From Trichaptum fuscoviolaceum (lineage: Eukaryota; Basidiomycota; Agaricomycetes; Hymenochaetales; Trichaptaceae), in assembly GCA_910574455.1 (NCBI GenBank), contig CAJSYZ010000003.1, positions 1,736,001 through 1,800,000 of the forward strand: a stretch of 64,000 nucleotides of DNA. Direction: 5' to 3'. Each line of letters begins with the position of its first letter. The stretch's first letter is position 1. Of this stretch, positions 59,544-64,000 are shown one piece after another. A program made the translations under genes and the position numbers. A model generated the notes under the pieces. It was not told where the DNA came from, made no database searches, and saw only the letters and a program-made list of their open reading frames with translations.

Positions 59544-62000
59544 ATGCTAAACATACCCGGGGACACTCAGACCTCATCTAGTGCAGAGAATGTTGCATCA
59601 AGCTCGCGAAAAAGCTGCAGTACTCTGACAAAGTCACGCATCGCGTCATACAGACACGAGAGCGTTGACGGTGAGTTCCAACATGGCGGAATCTCATTCG
59701 AAACCTTTCTGAAGCGTGCCTTCAGTGTGATCGATGCCGAAATGGAGAAACTGAAGAGAATTGTGGCGGGATACAACGTCCATGGTACGGAGCAGTACAA
59801 GGCGCAGGAAGCACTCTTCAAGACGAGAGAGGTGTACGAGCCTTATGTGGCTATGGGAAACTTGGTTCTGAATCGTGCGATGCAGGATGCTCCGGAGGGG
59901 TCGCTGCCAGCAATCCAGGTGCTTTCGTACGGCCAGTCCATACGTGGGGTTTACGCAGAGCGAGTGCTAGATGTTCTCTTGGTCCCCAAAGAAGACGGCG
60001 ACACGCCAATAACAAAAGCAAATTTCCACTGGAAACACGCGCTATGGGTGATGGAGTTTGAGAAGCAGTACCAGGAACGTCTACCAGTGACTGGAAAGCG
60101 ACAGAGAGATGTAATGGAGACTCTGGAAACCGCTTTCGCCAATGAACTAAAGAAGACGAAGACTTCAACGTTCGATGAGGAAGGGAAAGATGGTGCGACG
60201 ATATCAAGCACTTCCACGACCGACCTGCCGTCCTACCCGACTCATGATACTTCGAATTCAACATTCCTTCTTCCCGTTGAAAATGGAGCTGGAACTACAG
60301 CTGCACTTGATTCAGAGGACATATCAGATGATGAACAGTCTGCCGAGGACGCATCTTCAGACCCAACACTTGCGACAGCTGAAGACGGCAAGAGAGAGTC
60401 GCTTTCGCGTTTATCATCTGGGTCTGACATGTTTTCATCTGACGTCTCCTCCGAATCGTCCGTGAACTCGGTATCTACCACGGATTCGACATTGGAGACG
60501 GTACCCTCGCCAGAAATACAACTTGCAGACAACCTTGCGGAAGTTATGAGTCAATCCGGGGATCGGACCCATGTATTCGGTGCGATCGTCAAAGGCACTA
60601 AGATGAAACTGCAGTTCTACTCGAGATCATGTGGTGTCATATCGGACGAGATTGATATCATACTGGATCCAGTCCTGCATGCGGTCTTCCTCGTACTGGT
60701 CTCGAGGCAAGATTTCAAGGGATTAGGCTTTAATACGGCGATGGGTCATATCAATCCTTTCAATACCAAGGACGAGACGACACTGCGCTCAGAACTACGC
60801 TGGAAATCTATTCCAAAGGGAGGGGACAGTTTCAAACTCGAACCATCAACCTTCAGAAGTCAATTGAAGAAACGTGTTCATACAGAATACTGTTTAGTAG
60901 GGCGAGGGACAGCCGTGTGCGAAGTCGAAAAACCAGTGGATTGTGAAGTTGAGCTGGTTGCAAAGACATCTTATCAAGTGAAGACCCGGAGGCTTGAGGA
61001 GGAAGCGATTGTTATGGCGCGTGAAGTGGACCCGAAACATGCGCCAGAAATCTATGGGTCAATGATTATCGAGGATGCTACGCCGACTGAGAAACTCATC
61101 TCTGGGTGTAGCAGGCGCGCTCAATGCGAGGAAAGAGAACTGCGCATTATTTTGATGAGAAGGTATACACCAGTTTCCAAAGTTGAGAAAGAAGTGGATT
61201 TCGTCAATGTTATAATTGATATACTCTACTGTAAGCTGCCACCTTTAGTGTCACTATAGACTTCCACTAATGTGACCTTCACACTCTCCCATGCGCTATA
61301 TTCGAAGAAGTCCCTCCTTCATCGTGATATCGGAATAAAGAATATTGCTTTTTACTGTGAGAAAGACAGCAATGGAAAGGACTATGTAGTTGGTGTCCTC
61401 ATTGATTTCGATCTCGCAACATTTCCACTCGGTGACGGCGACTATGGGCCAACAGATACTCATCGATCTGGCACAAAACCTTTCATGGCGATTGAAACTC
61501 TTGATGCCGATAGCAAACAGCCATATACGCATCATTACGTCCACGAACTGGAATCGATTTCATATACCGGGATTTGGTATGGTGTTGGATACCGAGAGGC
61601 GAAATATCCACATGGGAATAAACAATTCGACTATTTGGCAACTTGGAGGAAAGGGTCCTGGGAACAAGTGCGCGCAGCGAAGAAAACCTTTGTCTCCGAC
61701 CCAGAAAAAATTCTAAAGCTCGTCAACGAAGGTCAATTGCGCATTTTCTGTAGGAGGTTGGTCGATGTTGTTGTCGAAAGAAATTTAGCTCTCGACGCGC
61801 ATCATCGTTGGGAAGTCAGAGTGAAGACGCCAAATGAGTCGCTTGGCCAGGGTATCAGAGAGCTTGACGAGGATAGCAGTCCTTTAGAGGTACCTGTCGA
61901 ACCGCCTATCCCTTCGAAAGCGCTTCTTCCTCAATTTCTGAAAACCACGCGTCTTCGGAAGGTGCCTTGGTGTTTGAAAGACTGTTGTATGGATACATAA
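59544..62000 (+). CDS. FunK1-type protein kinase 3, splice acceptor lost
   Basis: Exon 1 runs from 59544 (MLNIPGDTQTSS) to the donor after 61230; the second block runs to 62000. The kinase core is present: LVGRGTAVCE, LVAKTSYQ, then HRDIGIKNIAFY, LIDFDLATFP, GTKPFMAIE and HHYVHELESISYTG. The donor (gtaagc) is kept, but the place where kinases 1 and 2 have their tag/cag acceptor reads ttcaca, and the remaining AGs put the second block out of frame or meet a stop (61257-61259). It may be a pseudogene, or use another splice pattern. It also lacks ~9 residues (ASTLEREM region) present in its paralogues. Peptide 3 lies downstream. Confidence 0.78.
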
Positions 62001-63959
62001 GTTGTTGCTTGATTATTGCAGACACGCGAGTATTATAGCGTGTCAGTTTTGGGGAATGGAATTTCCATCGTTTGAATGATTTTCAGTGTTATAATGCCTA
62101 CTAGATGGGATTCTGTGATTTGCGTAAGACTTTGTCGCTAGGATTCATGCACTTTTGTTCTTACTGGGATGCATTTGCGATCTGTCGCGTGAATCACCGT
62201 AGATTTTGTGTACTCGCGCGTTGACTCGGAATGCAATCAATATGTATGTAGTCGCAAATTTAGGGTTTATCCCACGCCTCAAGCTCACTCAGGCTGCACT
62301 TGAACTTCAAGTTGAGTTCGGATTCCTTCCGAATCCTTCAAATAATCATCTACTCTCTTGTGCTTGTACATCTAAATCGCGTCTTTCTCTTCGTCAAGAA
62401 TCTCTAGCTCACATGTCAGCTCGCTATATGGTTCTACTTTGCAAACTCCTGACTACTATCAAGCGAGGGTTTTCGGTGTTTCGATGCATTGTCTACAGTA
62501 GGATTTACGATAACACATGTACAGCGGTGACCATAGTTTTCGTAGGAAATCCTGGATGATTTATTACTCGGGCCACTATCGCCATACGAGAGAAACCAGA
62601 GGAGACGATTCAATGGGCTCCTCAAGGCTGTTCCGCTGGTGATACAACTCGTAACTCTGCGGGCACAGCTTATTCTCGTGCTCTGGTCACCATACAGCTG
62701 CTTTCAGACTGTCGTAGCTCGGGCCGGCTGAACATCTTGATGAAAGCATTGAACTTGCACTTGTGATATCCAAGTATAGGTATGTGCACTGAAAGGAATC
62801 CGTCACTTTCCCTCGACCAAAAGGCTTATGAGTAGTTAGGCTCAGTCTGGAACCACGCGGCGCGTAATTGTGCTCGCTTAGGGAGCAATCATGCACCCCC
62901 AGCCTCTCCCAACGAGCGATCCGTGATATGACATGATCTGAAACAACAAAAGTACAGTTATGTCCCGACGAAGGCGCGGTTGAATAATCAGCGACTATTT
63001 GGTCAGCACCGCGTTCCTTGGGTTGCGCCTAGACCGAGTGACCGAAACAATTGTCGCGTGCGTCTTGCAGGTCTCGCGGTCAAGGGCTCTATAGTCTGCG
63101 ATACTACACCGACGAACATATTTCCGTTCGGCCATCGTAGAAGAGACTATCTGCTTAGGTGCAGTTGGGCTCGAATGTTTCTTCGGTGTTGCCCCCTATG
63201 CAGCCTTTTTGAGCGTCCTGAGTCCTTCTCTAGCTCACCTTACGTTTGAGAAAGCCACACAACGTAACAAACCGATCCACAAGACGCCTATCCGTTACAG
63301 CTTTAGCACCCTACCGACCCTGTTTCAGTCGCTCCCAAGCCTCCATTCGATCGTTTTGCCAGCTTCGTTTTCCTACTCCTTCGCTCGCATCACCCCTCCG
63401 TATATTGGTGGAACAGGAAGCATTATAATGAGGGAGCAACAGCGGAAAGTATGATGTTCTTATCATTTACACGAGCATGTTTTGACTAAAACTTCAGAAA
63501 CAGAGTTATATGCAATGAAAATGGAATGATCACACTGTGTGGACCTACATCAGCATTTTGAATGTGATGATGACACGCCGGTGTAGGGGAGCTGAAACAA
63601 GAGGTTTAATGTGCTGAGCTTGCATAGAATGCATAATTTCTTTCGGCGTATTGGTACGAACGCCGAGTCGACCGCAGACGCCAAACGGTCATGCACACCG
63701 CTTATCGCACATACTGTAAGCAACATTTCGGGGAACACGCGAAGCCGGAAAATGTACCGTACCCACTCCACAATCATTCTTTGTCTTACCATTGAGCTTT
63801 ACTCTCCGCTAGCCAACGTATGAAACATCAACAGTGAAAAATGACCGATGCCGCCAGTTCGACCTCCCGGAGAAACACGAAGACCTTGGTCGACTATAAA
63901 ATGTTCGACTGTCCGGCCTTGGAGGTCTGCATACATATCTCATTCTCGCCAAAGTCGAT
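62001..63959. other. Arm spacer and peptide 3 promoter
   Basis: Reverse-complement partner of 49095-50613. Conserved blocks include 62257-62280 and 63225-63238, and the promoter region 63610-63955. A TATAAAA box is at 63895-63901, 59 bp before the ATG. No other gene is seen; a + frame at 62980-63249 has no support. Confidence 0.55.
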
Positions 63960-64000
63960 ATGAAGTTCTTCTCAGCAACACTCGCCGCCGTTATCGCCTC
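63960..64000 (+). CDS. Small secreted Cys-rich peptide 3, cut by window end
   Basis: The first 13 codons read MKFFSATLAAVIA, nearly identical to peptide 2 (MKLFSTTLAAVIA), so this is the right-arm copy of that gene. Its upstream region matches that of peptide 2. The mature part lies beyond the window, so its cysteine pattern is not visible. Confidence 0.7.
   Translation, partial: MKFFSATLAAVIA

Larger units (their letters stand above)
59510..64000 (+). repeat. Right arm of inverted segmental duplication
   Basis: This arm contains kinase 3, a non-coding spacer and the start of peptide 3 on the + strand, mirroring 48930-52807. Left and right kinase-to-peptide distances are 1.5 and 2.0 kb, so insertions or losses have occurred. 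The arm continues past the window end. Confidence 0.85.

Overview
The window is nuclear DNA of a basidiomycete fungus, most likely an Agaricomycete. Genes are broken by many introns of about 45-75 bp with GT-AG ends, promoters are CT-rich, and three genes belong to the fungal FunK1 kinase family. Exon limits below were derived by hand from splice signals, reading phase and family conservation.

Left part (1-33.4 kb) is a dense housekeeping region. It holds an SSXT/SS18-like chromatin protein (-), the nuclear exoribonuclease RAT1/XRN2 (-), eIF2B delta (+), an MTFP1/MTP18-like mitochondrial fission protein (-), the tRNA adenosine deaminase subunit TAD2 (+), a KDM3-type JmjC histone demethylase (-), a large PPR-like mitochondrial protein (-), an FLX1-like mitochondrial carrier (-), a prolyl oligopeptidase (+) and an arrestin-like protein (-). 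Most of these work in RNA or protein biogenesis, chromatin or mitochondria, and several pairs share short divergent promoters.

Middle part (33.4-47.9 kb) is gene-poor. It holds one unidentified but well-structured 3-exon gene (42.5-44.1 kb), a candidate multi-exon gene with an internally duplicated exon/intron block (36.9-38.2 kb), a weaker candidate at 41.3-41.9 kb, a 3-4 copy tandem repeat of about 310 bp (38.9-40.0 kb) and a MITE-like inverted-repeat element at 45.1-45.3 kb.

Right part (47.9-64 kb) is accessory and recently rearranged. It has three FunK1-type kinases (one -, two +), three tiny secreted Cys-rich peptides (the last cut by the window end), a secreted M43B metalloprotease of the MEP1 type and a GatC-like mitochondrial amidotransferase subunit. 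A kinase plus its downstream small secreted peptide occurs as an inverted duplication: the left copy (48.9-52.8 kb, -) mirrors the right copy (59.5-64 kb, +), including the non-coding DNA and promoter blocks between them. One right-arm kinase has lost a splice acceptor and the left-arm kinase has lost an internal linker, so the copies are diverging. This kinase-peptide module is the most novel part of the window.
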